From Rhodocollybia butyracea (Eukaryota > Basidiomycota > Agaricomycetes > Agaricales > Omphalotaceae): DNA of 64,000 bases. The stretch covers positions 62,001 to 126,000 of the forward strand of contig JADNRY010000106.1 in assembly GCA_015501585.1 (NCBI GenBank), in the 5' to 3' direction. A program made the translations under genes and the position numbers. Below the pieces are notes generated by a model that saw only the letters and a list, made by a program, of their open reading frames with translations, made no database searches and was not told where the DNA came from. Shown one piece after another: positions 44,998 through 56,568 of the stretch; positions within the stretch are counted from its first letter, which is position 1; every line of letters begins with the position of its first letter.

Positions 44998-45803
44998 CTA
45001 TGAAGCTGCCAGCTTCCATAGCTGGCGTACGTACTCCGGTCGAGGCTGGTTTGTACTTAGAGATACAGGATGGACATCACCAGATTGCGAGCCTATTTCA
45101 CGAGTTAGCTAGGTACGATAATCTCCAACGTGAAAGAACGTACGAACGAGAACGTTTGAGACTTGACTATTTTCATCCAATGCAACACCGAAGCCCATTC
45201 CTCTTAATATTTTGAGTCTAAGGCTATTCCCCACTCAACAACTAACAATATGGTGAAAGCGAGTGTGAAAAAGACTTACACAGTCCCATCAAGATCCTTT
45301 TCATGTTCAGTAGCAGGATCATAGTGATGCAAACGCAGCCATTCTTCCTTCAAAGCTGCAAGCTCCGTTTCCTGACTAGCAAGCCTGTTCTCCGCGTCAC
45401 TGATGGATTTTACCAGTGATAATTTCGAGTTGTCGAGTTCGTTAACCGCTGCGGCATGTGCTTCCGCTGAAGGCACAGTTTTCGGTCTTGTCGCTGACTG
45501 CCTTGCAGCGTCCAGGACTTTAGATAAAGCTATCATACGATTCAAGGTCAATAAATGCTGTAGATTTCGGCTCGATAACGCACCTTTCAGATTCGCGTAT
45601 GCCTCTGCAATCTCCTTTTCTTTCTGAGCTCTAGATGCCTTGATACTCTGCTCTGCTTCGTGAATAATCATAAAGTCCTCATCTGGGCCCATCATCGCAG
45701 TCATATCTTGTATGACTTTTCTAAAAGAAAACAGATAAGAGAGATCGAGGTAAGATAACTTGAAAGCTCGTACTTACATGGCTTCCGGTACTTCGATCGA
45801 CAT
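44998..45803 (-). CDS. SPC24: Kinetochore protein Spc24
   Basis: Spc24 pairs with Spc25 to anchor the Ndc80 complex to the inner kinetochore. The start is MSIEVPEAIKVIQDMTAMMG. The coiled coil follows (EQSIKASRAQKEKEIAEAYA; ENRLASQETELAALKEEWLR). The C-terminal globular head is split over two further exons: LRLKILRGMGFGVALDENSQ, then SNVLVRSQSGDVHPVSLS and ending PEYVRQLWKLAAS. The head exons were joined by frame across a GTAAGT…ATAG intron and a GTACGT…ATAG intron, and the result matches the RNxxxGDVHxV pattern of the family. Length is about 200 residues, normal for Spc24. It is tail-to-tail with the aminopeptidase, 162 bp apart. Confidence 0.9.
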
Positions 45804-46504
45804 GGTTGAAAAGTATAAACAACCGCCAGCGCTAATAGTAACACCATGATCGCCTGACCGTTTGTAGGCTCTGGTACTTGAGGGCTTTCTACTTTAATAC
45901 TTACCCAAGTTTACAGCAACAAGTCAAATATTTTGGATTATTCGTTCATCCTACCTATCAAACCCTGCAGAGTTGTACTCATTTCAGCCCCCCGTTCTCT
46001 TTCAAGAAGCTTATTCACATGTCCATGAAATCAAGCCACCACGTCCTAATGCTATTCTTTCGGATTTTCTTCTTGGCGTATCAAGTTCATGGTCCCCTCT
46101 CCCAAAAGCTTCTCCCTCTTTTCTTAAAAATCTGTAGCCGAGTCTGAGGCTCATCTAAATAATTTACTGAGGTGCTCTACGATTCGCAACTGAGTGAGGT
46201 AAGGACAACAAAACAACAAATGACTATCAGTTTTTCTTTAAGATTGGCTACATATTTGATAACTGTGGCTGTAGTCTCCCCTAGGCTATTATACTGACGA
46301 TCCATCCGAATGTATACAGAGCTCATTTTGGCCTTAGATTAGCTCCTCGAGAGAAGAGTTCCAATTAAGGCCAACTTAAGTAAGTATTTGAGGTCTGCAA
46401 GAGTATTATCAATGCTTAATATATGAGCTCTGGAGGCCGTTGCGTACTACATAAAGCTTGAGCTATTTGTGAGCTATTAGTTTTTGTCCCATTAATTCAC
46501 TTGC
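45804..46504. other. Non-coding stretch
   Basis: 700 bp of AT-rich sequence upstream of Spc24 and flanking the LINE. No exon or recognisable repeat is seen apart from the microsatellite at its right edge. Confidence 0.5.
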
Positions 46505-48050
46505 GAGTAGTAGTAGTAGTAGTAGTATTATACTCGGCTCCGCTCTACAGCGGGGTCCCACGAGGGAACAGCCAGACTCTAGGGGAGAGAGGCAGCGAGC
46601 TCGACCCACGAAGGGAAGGTAGACTGCAAGCCCTCCCAGAGAGGTAGTACAAAGTAGCTGGAGGCTACGGTATGAGTGTGTAATGTGCTATGTCAGTCCC
46701 TCCCACTCTCGCTCTCACTATCTGAGGACCCACGGTACTCGCCCTCGCCTTTGCTACCCACAAATGCCCTCCAATGGCCCATAGCCTCGTGTATAAACTT
46801 AGCTGTCAGGACCACCTGATCCCAATGGAAAATAAACCGTTTCAGGTAATGCAGTGAGGCCGTGTCTGAAAAGACGCGATCCCTGGGCAGGGGAAAGTAA
46901 CCTGATATGGCATCTAGGAACTGAATGCGCGCCGCTGTAATCTCGGGAATGCCCAGTGCATTGCATTGCAGAAGGACGTGCTGGGGCGTCTCAATGTGCC
47001 TGTCACAAGCCCGGCACTTTTTCCGGTGCCACTCTGGGTCCGGGAGCGGTCCCAAACTTGCCGGGGATGCGCGAAAGGTGATTGGGGTCGTATCCCCGCA
47101 GAGGAGGCGAGTTAATGAAGTGCGGTGAGCCGCCACTGTGACTTGTGTGAGGTAGTGCCGGAGGCACCGAGCAGGCAACGCTGAGGCACCGTCTTTCTGT
47201 GGCTCGCGCCTCCCGCGCAGGAGGGCCAGCCTTGACCAGCTGTCAATCTTTGACTGGAGGTCCACATTCACCAGGCGGCGGACTGTGTCTACCACCGCAG
47301 ACACCCGGCGCTTCGGATCTCCACGGAGATAATCGAGCTCTGGAAGTGACGGGCAGCCCGGGAGGCCAGCCAAAGCTAGGTGGAGGTCAGAGAGCCAACA
47401 GGGGTGGCCCAGCCTCCGCAGGCGCTCACTCTGGTGGAGGGCCACACTGGCATAGTGGGATGAGGGGAGTTCAAGAAGGTAAATGAGATGTTTCAGAGCC
47501 AGGATGGCTCGTTCCGGGCGAATTGGCATAATCCCAGTCTCAGTGAAGAGCACTGACACAATGGATGAGCGTGAGAGGCCCAGCATGCAACGGAGGAAGT
47601 GGACCTGCACCACCTCCAGTGTGCGGATGTTTGCCTCATGAACATCCAGGGCTACCTCACATGCAGAGATGAGGTGGGGGTCCACCAGCGAGGTATACAA
47701 CTGTTTTGCAATCTTCGGGGGCATCCGACAGTGGCCAACCAACAGGTCACAGCCTGCAATGCCCCTTGCTGCAGCCACAGCTGCCGAGCACTTGGCCACG
47801 TAGTGAGAGGTGAAGATGTCTCTGTGCGTCGAGCAAAAGTGAACACCTACATAGGCGACACAGTCCCTAAACTTCAGCGTTTCCCCAGCCAATGTGAGTA
47901 TTGGAAGGACCAGGGGAAGTATGCCAAACAGCATCACCCAGGACTTACTAGAACTGATTACCAGGTGATTGGAAAAGCACCAGCATTCAAACGCATCAAG
48001 GTGACGCTGAAGCCCAGATGGTTTTCTAGATAAATGTACAATATGTCCGG
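46505..48050 (-). mobile_element. 5'-truncated LINE (non-LTR retrotransposon) fragment
   Basis: Read on the minus strand, the fragment opens within the reverse transcriptase domain, continues through the C-terminal region (46693 to about 48036), a 3' untranslated part and a simple repeat. The repeat is (TAG)n on the plus strand at about 46505-46527, a common LINE 3' end. 5' truncation is typical of incomplete reverse transcription. The upstream edge abuts the foldback element at 48051. Confidence 0.85.
46693..48036 (-). pseudogene. LINE reverse transcriptase C-terminal portion
   Basis: The frame reads GLQRHLDAFECWCFSNHLVI, SSSKSWVMLFG, VAYVGVHFCS, the segment that follows the catalytic YxDD box in LINE reverse transcriptases. 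It then gives KQLYTSLVDPHLISACEV and a C-terminal zinc motif CRACDRHIETPQHVLLQC (C-x2-C…H-x4-C), and ends SSDSESESGRD. The N-terminal endonuclease and the catalytic centre are absent. The frame is open for about 440 codons with no inner stop, so the truncation is fairly young. Confidence 0.88.
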
Positions 48051-48352
48051 TAATTGGCTTGGTTTGTACTGGGGTGTGAAAGGTGCTTTAAAACAACCTA
48101 TCAAATAAAATACTGCGCCTAACCAGACTATCAACTTGTTTAAAGGGAGTGAGGCTGGGTTGTCAAAGATTCCCCACAGAATAGTATAAGATCGAATATA
48201 AGCTAGAACAGGCTCCAGTGTTGAAACAATGAACTAGCAAAGTAATGACAAAGTCCAAGACATTCATAGAACTGAACTAACGAAGACTATTGTCGAGTGC
48301 GTGTGTGTATAACCAAACCAACAAAACAAAACTGATTACAACGAAGTCAAAA

Positions 48353-48480
48353 CACTCCTAGGCAAACTCTGGCTCTAGCTAGCAAAGTAACAACAAGGTT
48401 TGAAACACTCCTGGGCAAACTCTGGCTCCAGCTAGCGTAACGCCATAACATCCCTGACCAAACTCTGGGTCAAGCTACGA
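48353..48480 (+). repeat. Tandem repeats within left foldback arm
   Basis: Three diverged copies of a roughly 50-bp unit centred on ggcaaactctggctc and agctagc start near 48353, 48404 and 48450. The right arm holds only two copies (50555-50635), so the arms have changed by unequal gain or loss. Confidence 0.6.
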
Positions 48481-50672
48481 AACTGTGAGTGAACTTAATC
48501 ACTAGGAACTCGCACCACAATCTTAGTGGCTCGCTAAGCTTTGATTAAAAAGCCAGCTAAGGAACCCTCACTCTGGAGCCGAATAATTCCTTACTAGATA
48601 TCGTCCCCTCTAAGGAAATACCTAGATTCACACTTAAGACCGATTAAATCTCAAATGGGCACAAAAGCTGTTATGAAGTATATTACACACAACTTCCGAC
48701 TATGTTAGAGTGACAGCTACGCGACCACGCAAGCCCTCACTGGTCTACTCTAAATGCTAGCGTAAGGTATAATATAATAAACTTCAACGATGAATACAAG
48801 TAACCGAACCAGCCTGATGAAGATCACTAATGACTTCAAGAACAGGGTTGCCCAGGCCTATTATATGGGAACAAGTAAACTTCGGCGGTGAAGAGACTCT
48901 TAACTTCATCACAACAGGTGGTTATGAGAGGTGGCAAGATAACTTGTTTTATTGGATAAATACATCAGGCTTATATACTGGGTTTATTCTAGTTTTATAC
49001 AAAAAGAGATGAAACAGAGACGGGAGGAATAGAAAAATAAGGAAAGTGGGGAAATTTAGCTAGGAAAGGAAACTCCTGCCTGGATTTAATATTACAATCT
49101 CAAGAAATCCGCCAAAACGTGTATATGGTCCGGAATTGGGTATGAAGATAAAAAGAAATTAAAATAGGTAAGATATTCTGGTCCTAGAGATCTGGTTCCA
49201 CATCAGACCGTCCGCTCCACCGGGTGTACTATGTTTCATGCCCCAAGGGCTGTTCACCTAGGTTCTCCGATGTAGTTTTGGATGCATCGAGCTTTCCCTT
49301 TCCAGTCCTGTATCATAATAACATGTTCAGGCGTTGAGCCTTTTTGCTAGCTATTCAAAGATACCCAGAACACCTAGGACATATATGTCGGTACAATTTC
49401 TAGAGTGCGCACAAGTGCCTTCAACCTGCTTGGCGGTAAATGCCCTACTACCCAGTTCCTCAATTTAACGTATTAGGGTTTTGCTAGTCAATAGTCGGCC
49501 GATATCATATATCAAATTCTCTTCGACTTGATCTCTGCCGCGGGTCCCTCTTTCGTTCTGACTAGCCGAATCGTTACAACTGAGATCCACCGGTCCGTAA
49601 GGTGATCCTAGATCTGTTCCTCCGGCATTCATCTTTCCGCTAGCCAAGTACGAGGCTTGCTCCCTCTAAGTCCTTCCCTTGGTAACACATCTGCTAGCAC
49701 TCATCCCACTTTGAGACATCCTTATATGTGGTGGTAAGCAATTGGGTGGATAGAAACTAGACTGACAATCTAGTGCTAATGTCTCTGGGCACCTCAAGTT
49801 TACTTTGCTAGCTTAGTATCATGCTACGCTTGTGGGCGCACCATCACGGCTAACTGAGTCTTATCGTTGAGATACTAAGTGTCGGCTACAGCTATCATGT
49901 TCGGGCTCCGCATAACTCTCTTATTGTCCTTGTAGATCGCATACTGTGTCAAAATATACGGCTACAAGCCTAAGCGCAAAATCTGCGTATTACCGGGCTA
50001 GAGTTTCCTTTCTTAGCTAAATTCCTCTCTTTCTCGAATTTCCATCTTACTCTGTTTCTCTCCAACTCTGTTTCATCTCTTTTCGTATAAACTAGTAAAG
50101 ACCCAGTATATAAGCGTGATGTATTTATCTCATAAATCAAGTTATCTTGCCACCTCTCATAACCACCTGTTGTGATGAAGTTGAAGGTCTCTTCACCACC
50201 AGAGTCTGCTAGTCCTCTTAATTCCCCCTGGTTTAAAAGTACCGAGTCAATCAAACACTGTAACTGGGCGTTTGTTTAGGGCGCGTACGGAGTCTAGCTT
50301 TCTCTTCAAAGTTAATATTATATTCTATCTTATAAAGTTTGGATTGGTGTAATAGAAGCTTCGTAACAGCTTTTGTGCCTGCTTGAGATTGAGTTAGATC
50401 TTTTGCGTGAATCTAGTTGCTTCCTTAGAGGGGACGGCTTCTAGTAAGGAATTATTCGGCTCCAGAGTGAGGGTTCCTTAGCTAGCTCTTAACGAGTATT
50501 AGCGAGCCACTAAGATTGTGGTACGAGTTCCTAGTGATTAAGTTCACTCACAGTTTCGTAGCTTGACCCAGAGTTTGGTCAGGGACGTTACGGTGTTACA
50601 CTAGCTGGAGCCAGAGTTTGCCCAGGAGTGTCCTAGTTGCATTGTATTGGTTTTGGTTTTGGTTATTGTTGG

Positions 50673-50692
50673 ACACACACACACACACACAC
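50673..50692. repeat. (AC)n microsatellite in right foldback arm
   Basis: About ten uninterrupted AC units. The matching place in the left arm has only a short tgtgtgt run near 48300, so the expansion is specific to the right arm. Confidence 0.8.
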
Positions 50693-50986
50693 GGTTATTT
50701 GGTTATTTGGGTTTTTGGTCAGACATACGCACACAACTTAGACAATAATCTACGCTAGTTCAGTTCATAGAACTTATTAGACCTTGTCGCACTACGCTAG
50801 TTCAGTTGTTTCACTACACTGGCTGGTGTAACATCTTACATTCGATATCTTAACTTTCTTTGGGGAATCTTTGACAACCCAGCCTCGCTCCCTTTAAACA
50901 AATTGATAGTCTGGTTAGGCACGGTCTTGTATTTGTTAGGTTGTTTTCTAGCACCTTTCACATACCAGTATGAACCAAGCCAATTA

Positions 50987-52184
50987 ATGGGTTACTGAAG
51001 TGGTTGAAGCGAGCAAGATGGGAATGAAAGGGAAAAATGAACCATGGAAAAACAAAGCCCACCACATTTATCACTGTCACAGGAGCGCATTGGCTGAGGC
51101 TGGGTCCCAAAATGATGGGATGCTTTGGAGCATGACAAAAAGTTAAAACCGGGTTGAGTTTGAGTCTAAAAGCAAAAAAAAATTCAAACTGGGTGCTATC
51201 TTTGAAATTTAAGACTCAGTTGGTAATTACTTAACCCAGGCGTAAAATTGGCATTGGAACTGGGGGCCCCATTGGGTTTCACACTGAGTGCATTCTAAGG
51301 TTTGTGTCATGCCCTAGGCATATACAGACTGCCGATGTTTCCTGCTTACAGTTACATAACCAGCTCCCGCTGCATTTCCGGTTCTGATACACTTCCACTT
51401 TGCTTCCATTTTACTTTTTCCTTCACTGTACACTTTCTATGATCCCGTCAATCCATTCTCCATTATTCCTACAATCATACATATGCTTTATGCTCATCCC
51501 GCTGCTTCTGCTTATGTTCATTGTTGTCTTTCATCCCTTGTACTTCTTTTGGCTATTCTTGTCTTTTCTACTCTCAGATTATTACCTATCACTACTCTGG
51601 TCCTCGAGTACCCTTTATATAGTTCTGTAGCATGTCAAGTATGGTAGATTGGAAATATTGCTTAACCCCTTGACTTGTGTGCTCTTGTGTGTTCCGGTTT
51701 CTTGCTTTATCTGTTTCTTTAACTCTGTTTCTTCACTCCATCATTTTCACAACCTCTGCAATTTACTCTATTCAGACCTGACTTGTTTGCATGCCATCTG
51801 GTCAGCCTCTGTTGCCCTTCTGCCACCTACTTAGTTGTATCTGAAGCTGCTTGCACTTAACAGGTCCTACCCTTCGAGTCGGGAACTCTCCTACTCTTAG
51901 GCTTACTCACCAAGTTCATTCTATTGCCTGTATGGACCCGCCGTCCTTACATTAGTCCCTTGGATGATCCTGACACAAGTCTTACACCACATAGGCACTT
52001 TGGAACTGTTCTACACTCACACCCTTTCACATCTCAAACCAGCTTTCCCAGTTTGGCTGAACAACGGCAGTACAGAGCGTATCCACACTTTGGTCTCCAG
52101 GTTCATAACCCATGCTCGAAGGATTCCGCCTAGATCCTTACAGTTTGGCCGTGTATTGGGACAACCTGATTGGGAAAAGCTCAA
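50987..52184. other. Gene-poor repeat-like stretch
   Basis: No supportable gene. 51390-51840 is strongly pyrimidine-rich on the plus strand and yields hydrophobic open frames (for example near 51400-51630) without domain content. This is most likely degenerate repeat DNA. Confidence 0.45.
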
Positions 52185-52255
52185 CCTAAATCCGGCAAAA
52201 TTCCCACACAAAACCGGCCATAAGGACAAGCCTTCATTTCATTCAGGACTTGTAA
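52185..52255 (+). repeat. Diverged direct repeat, copy A
   Basis: This copy ends …aggacaagccttcatttc, attcaggacttgtaa and is matched by 53484-53560, which ends …aggacgagccttcattgc, attcaggactcgtaa. The two copies are about 1.3 kb apart in direct orientation with roughly three-quarters of bases shared, as old LTR ends or dispersed repeats would show. Confidence 0.6.
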
Positions 52256-53483
52256 AGTAAGGCCAATCCCAATGTTCTTCTATCAAATCTTCCCGAGTTG
52301 AATTTTGCCCCTCAAGTATCAGACCTAAATTGTCCTCACCTCCAAGTACCCATATCCATTGAGAGTCAGTTCACGATGTGCGTGCCTTGTGTGCTCGCCC
52401 ATTATCTGGTGAGTGTGTGAATTGTGACTGGCTTGCCAAATCCTAACCCTCCAAAATCAAGTAGGACAGATCTGGAATATGACCTCCGTGTGGCTGTAAG
52501 CCTGCTTGGTGCTGAGTTGGAGATTCCAAGGGAAGCAATAGCATTAGACAGTCTTGAGGCGGTAAAGGTAAAGGTGGGGGAGTCTCTGGAATTGTGTTGA
52601 CAATGATTGCTTACATGAGAGCAAGTATTCTCTTCTTAAAAGAGATGTAACTCATATCCGAATGTCTAAGAAGCGAAGAAAATCAAAAATCAAAAAATCT
52701 CCACAGGCACTATGAAGGAAAAAAATTCAGTGTGAGGAATGAGAATGATAATTGAACAACTCTCACAAGAACTGAAAGATGGCATTCTGTGAGCAAGGTA
52801 TTTGAAGCAAGGATGAAAAATGGTAGCAGTCGAGGTTGCAAATGAATGCCAATAAATATGTTGCGGAAAGCAGAGTGCAAATGGACACGCAGACTGCAGT
52901 CACCATTGGTGAAAGAGAAAAGCCCGAAGAGGTAATGGCAGGATTGAAAAACACCGAGTAGTAAGAATGGCATTACACTGCAAGTTTGCATCATGCCTGA
53001 GGATCTCATCTAAGCCAGGAATTAGTGGAAGGCTGAGGAATAGAGTTAATGAATCACTCACAGACTTGTTCCATCTTTCTTTGTCCAATTTCATTGCATT
53101 AGAGGTATGTAGTCTGCAGCAGAAATGGTGTTTAGTGTCAGAGGATCAAGGCATGAAGATGCCAACAAGAGCAATACTCACCAACCAACTTACCAACACA
53201 GAAGAGGAAAAGAAAAAAAAAAATTATTACATATGTGAAGCAATTTAAGTATGAAGATGTCAGTACACAGGAAAGTTACCTTCTGAGATGCAACGGGAAT
53301 GTCAAAATGCCGAAAACGACGCTGATGTTAATGAGTAGGTACAGAGGGCAAAAGCAAGAGCATGGTGATGGAGTAGAAAGAGTGTAGATGAGCAATCAGT
53401 AAGTCACATGGGATGCGCTTTGACATTCCAAATATATCGAAACAAAATCCTTTTTGGGTCAACCGGATTTGGATGAAATCAGG
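52256..53483. other. Non-coding stretch between the direct repeats
   Basis: No gene, no transposase or reverse transcriptase motif. It is purine-rich on the plus strand (52640-53230). It may be the decayed interior of an element bounded by the two direct repeats. Confidence 0.4.
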
Positions 53484-53560
53484 CCTAATTGGGAAGAATT
53501 CTCACGCAAAACCCGCCATAAATGATAAGGACGAGCCTTCATTGCATTCAGGACTCGTAA
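53484..53560 (+). repeat. Diverged direct repeat, copy B
   Basis: Counterpart of 52185-52255. It contains cattcaggactcgtaa at its end and carries a 4-bp insertion (atga) relative to copy A near 53522. Confidence 0.6.
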
Positions 53561-54158
53561 CTTCGACTCACCCAGCCAAGACTCGCTTTGGCCTCCTAAA
53601 AGGAAATAGGTGAAAATATATACACAAGCCAATATTGACGAGGTTCAGTAGACAGAGTGTTCAATTCCCTCACTTGTTTCTCCTTCTGGCAGTATAATTT
53701 TATGCGTTTATTCACTGTAGCTTCCCTCTTGAATTTGTCTGATCGTTCACCGTGGCACACAATACTAATCCTCGATTCACGATCTATAGCGCACGTACCT
53801 CGGATGTACACTCTCAAATTATGTTAGCCTCATTTATCCTCAACATCATTTATCCTCAACATCATCTCCGTTCAATGCACTTTCACGGGCTTTAGTAATG
53901 TCCAATCCATTAGTTATTTGGACCACAAACAGTATCAGGATTCAGTTCGGTTTCACTGTATAAAACATGTCCTCATAACATCCTCTCCTCACTCATGCAG
54001 TACTCAAGAGGGAGCTCTATTACTGAAACACTGATGGGATAGTAAGCAAAAGAAATATTTATCAAAAACAATGGACAGCAAAAATACAGCGTAGCATAGC
54101 TGTAAGAGGTACAATATCACTCTCTTATAACAACCTACAGCAGTAATGAGTGGTGCGT
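53561..54158. other. Non-coding flank of Ssb gene
   Basis: Contains a short tandem duplication of ctcaacatcatttatc near 53833-53865 and, at its right end, the 3' UTR of Ssb. No gene is seen. Confidence 0.4.
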
Positions 54159-56441
54159 TCACCGTATGCCAGCAGTGGCTTTTTGCAATGCTCGCTTGAT
54201 ACCCAGCTGTGCCTTCTTCAGTTCATCAGCAGTCGATTCCTCTATTTCCAGCTTTTCAAGGGCGCGTGCAAGCTCGGCCTCAACCTGAGCCTTGGCGCCT
54301 CGCTTAACTTTCATACCAATTTCCGGGGAAGTGATAGTGCTCTCAACCTGGTGGATGTACGCCTCCAGATCGGCCTTCGCCTCATGACGAGCAGAGAACT
54401 CCTTGTCAGCGGTCTTGAATTGCTCGGCGTCCTTAATCATCTGATCAATCTCAGCCGATGAGAGACGACCGACAGAGTTGGTGATACCTGGAAATATGTG
54501 AGAGAAAATAGCCAACGAATAGCCAGATACTAACTGATCGATGCCTTGCGACCGGAGGCACGGTCTTGGGCAGACACCTTCAAGAGACCATTGGCGTCAA
54601 TTTCAAAGGTGGTGACAAGTTCAGCCTGGCCACGAGGCATGGGAGGAATACCGTTGAGCTCGAACTCGCCTAGCAGACGGTTGTCTCTGCATTGGGTACG
54701 CTCTCCTTCGTAGCTGTAGGATAAAGTAAGCACACCATTGCCATACAGTGAAGGAGAAACTCATACACGGGGAAGGTGACAGTGGTCTGGTTGTCCTCGA
54801 CAGTTGTGAATGTACGGGATTTGTTCGTTGGAATAGTAGTGTTACGGGGAACGACGACACCAAATACGTCACCTTGCATGGCAACACCGAGGGATAAAGG
54901 AGCAACATCGAGGAGGAGGAGATCTTTGGTCTGCTCAGAGGTCTGGCCAGTGAGAACGGCAGCTTGCACAGCGGCACCGTAAGCGACAGCCTCATCAGGG
55001 TTAATGGATTTATTTAATTGACGGCCACCAAAGTACTCGGAAACGAGTGATTGAATTTTAGGGATACGAGTGGAACCACCGACGAGGACGATGTCGTCGA
55101 CCTTTTCACGGGCCATTTTGGCATCCTTGAGCACCTTTTCAACGGGGTCGAGGGTCGACTTGAACATGGCGGCGTTGATCTCCTCGAAACGGGCACGAGT
55201 GATGTTTGAGGAAAAGTCCTCGCCCTGCATTGAGGACTTAGCATGCAAATAAAATGAAAGGCCGCAAAACTAACCTGGAAGAGAGAGTCAACTTCGACAG
55301 TGGTTTGTGCAACGCTGGAGAGTGTCCTCTTGGCGCGTTCACAAGCGCTCCTCAGACGCCTAAGAGCACGGGGATCATCTGAGATATCGTGCTTTGACTT
55401 GCGCTTGAACTCATTTTTGAAGTGCTCCAAAAGGGTGTTGTCAAAGTCCTCACCACCCAAGTGGGTGTCACCAGCAGTTGCCTTGACGGCAAAGACACCA
55501 CCGCTGATGTTCAAGAGGGAGACATCGAAGGTACCTCCTCCCAGGTCAAAGATGAGGACGTTCTTCTCAGTTTTTGATTGTCGGTCGAGACCGTACGCAA
55601 TGGCGGCGGCTGTTGGTTCGTTGATGATACGGAGAACATCAAGGCCAGCGATAGCACCAGCATCTTTTGTTGCAAGACGCTGAGAATCGTTGAAGTATGC
55701 AGGGACGCTATTAAACCGGAGTAATAAATATGCGGCAGTGAAACGGACAAGAAGAAAAACACAAACGTGACAACGGCCTTCTTCACGGTCTTCCCAAGCT
55801 TGGCCTCTGAGATCTCCTTCATCTTAGTCAAAACCATGGATGAAATTTCCTGTGGGCTGAAAGTCTTTTCCTCGCCAAGGTAGTTGACCTTGATCAACGG
55901 GGAACCTTCCTTTTCAGTGACTTCAAACGGCCAGTGGGTCATATCCTAGACGCAAAGTACAATGAGATACATTGATTATAGATCTTAAAAATAGGTATGG
56001 TTACCTTTTTCACGTCTGGATCACTGCGAGATGCAAACGAAAAAAAAACAGCCGATGGTCAACGATAAAATGACACAGTATGGAGAGAGCAGACATACTC
56101 GAATCTACGACCGATGAGACGTTTTGCGTCAAAGACGGTGTTCTTTGGGTTCATAGCGGCTTGATTTTTGGCAGCATCACCAATCATACGCTCCTCCGCA
56201 GAGAAGGCCACATATGAAGGTGTAGTCCGGTTACCCTCTTAAGCACATTTAGTACATAGACAGCAAATATGAAAAGGCAGCTCACGGTCATTGGCGATGA
56301 TCTCAACACGGTCGTGTTGCCAGACGCCAACACAACTGAAAATTTCGGTCAGCAAAAAAAAGGAGAAAAAACAGTAACAACGAACGAGTATGTGGTTCCA
56401 AGATCAATGCCAACAGCACCGTCGTACACTTCTTCGGCCAT
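54159..56441 (-). CDS. SSB1: Ribosome-associated Hsp70 chaperone Ssb
   Basis: Ssb binds nascent chains at the ribosome exit with the RAC co-chaperones and is fungus-specific. The ATPase domain carries [52 protein letters not shown] and [16 protein letters not shown]. The substrate domain has [20 protein letters not shown], then [14 protein letters not shown]. The protein ends [20 protein letters not shown] with no EEVD, as in Ssb and unlike cytosolic Ssa. [20 protein letters not shown] and [13 protein letters not shown] in the lid also match Ssb. At least eight introns lie mainly in the 5' half. It diverges from the mitochondrial uS2 gene over 127 bp, so a shared promoter of two translation genes is likely. 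Confidence 0.95.
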
Positions 56442-56568
56442 TTTTGATAGAGAGAAAAATAAAGAGTTGGAAGGAGGAAGCAAACTTTTTTTTTGTCTCT
56501 CGTAAGTTTTCCACAGCCACGATGTGCCGGACGGCCGGCGCTTGTTTTGAGGATTTGAGAATTTTGCC

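Larger units (their letters stand above)
48053..50984. mobile_element. Foldback-type element with about 1-kb inverted arms
   Basis: Sequence 48053-49080 is repeated as its reverse complement at 49993-50984. Examples are attggcttggtt at the left end and aaccaagccaat at the right, gaacttaatcactaggaactc (48491) against gagttcctagtgattaag (50525), and ggtggttatgagaggtggca (48918) against its complement near 50150. The two ends are flanked by TA (48051-48052 and 50985-50986), a possible 2-bp target duplication. The 0.9-kb centre has no ORF of note. This fits a non-autonomous foldback/long-TIR DNA transposon. An inverted pair of decayed LTRs is the alternative. Confidence 0.7.

Noticed and set aside
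46505..46527. (TAG)n run as an independent microsatellite
   Set aside because: Its place directly 3' of the LINE suggests it is the element's terminal repeat.
47199..47486. Plus-strand ORFs across the LINE fragment
   Set aside because: The minus strand holds a 440-codon reverse transcriptase frame; these are shadows.
50673..50692. (AC)n run as a regulatory Z-DNA site
   Set aside because: It lies inside a transposon arm with no gene nearby, and no evidence beyond the repeat itself.
51400..51834. Hydrophobic ORFs resembling membrane proteins
   Set aside because: They come from pyrimidine-rich repeat DNA (Leu/Phe/Ser codons). No family match or splice signals.
55300..55683. 127-codon plus-strand ORF antisense to Ssb
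   Set aside because: A long antisense frame is a well-known by-product of Hsp70 codon usage. No start context or domain.
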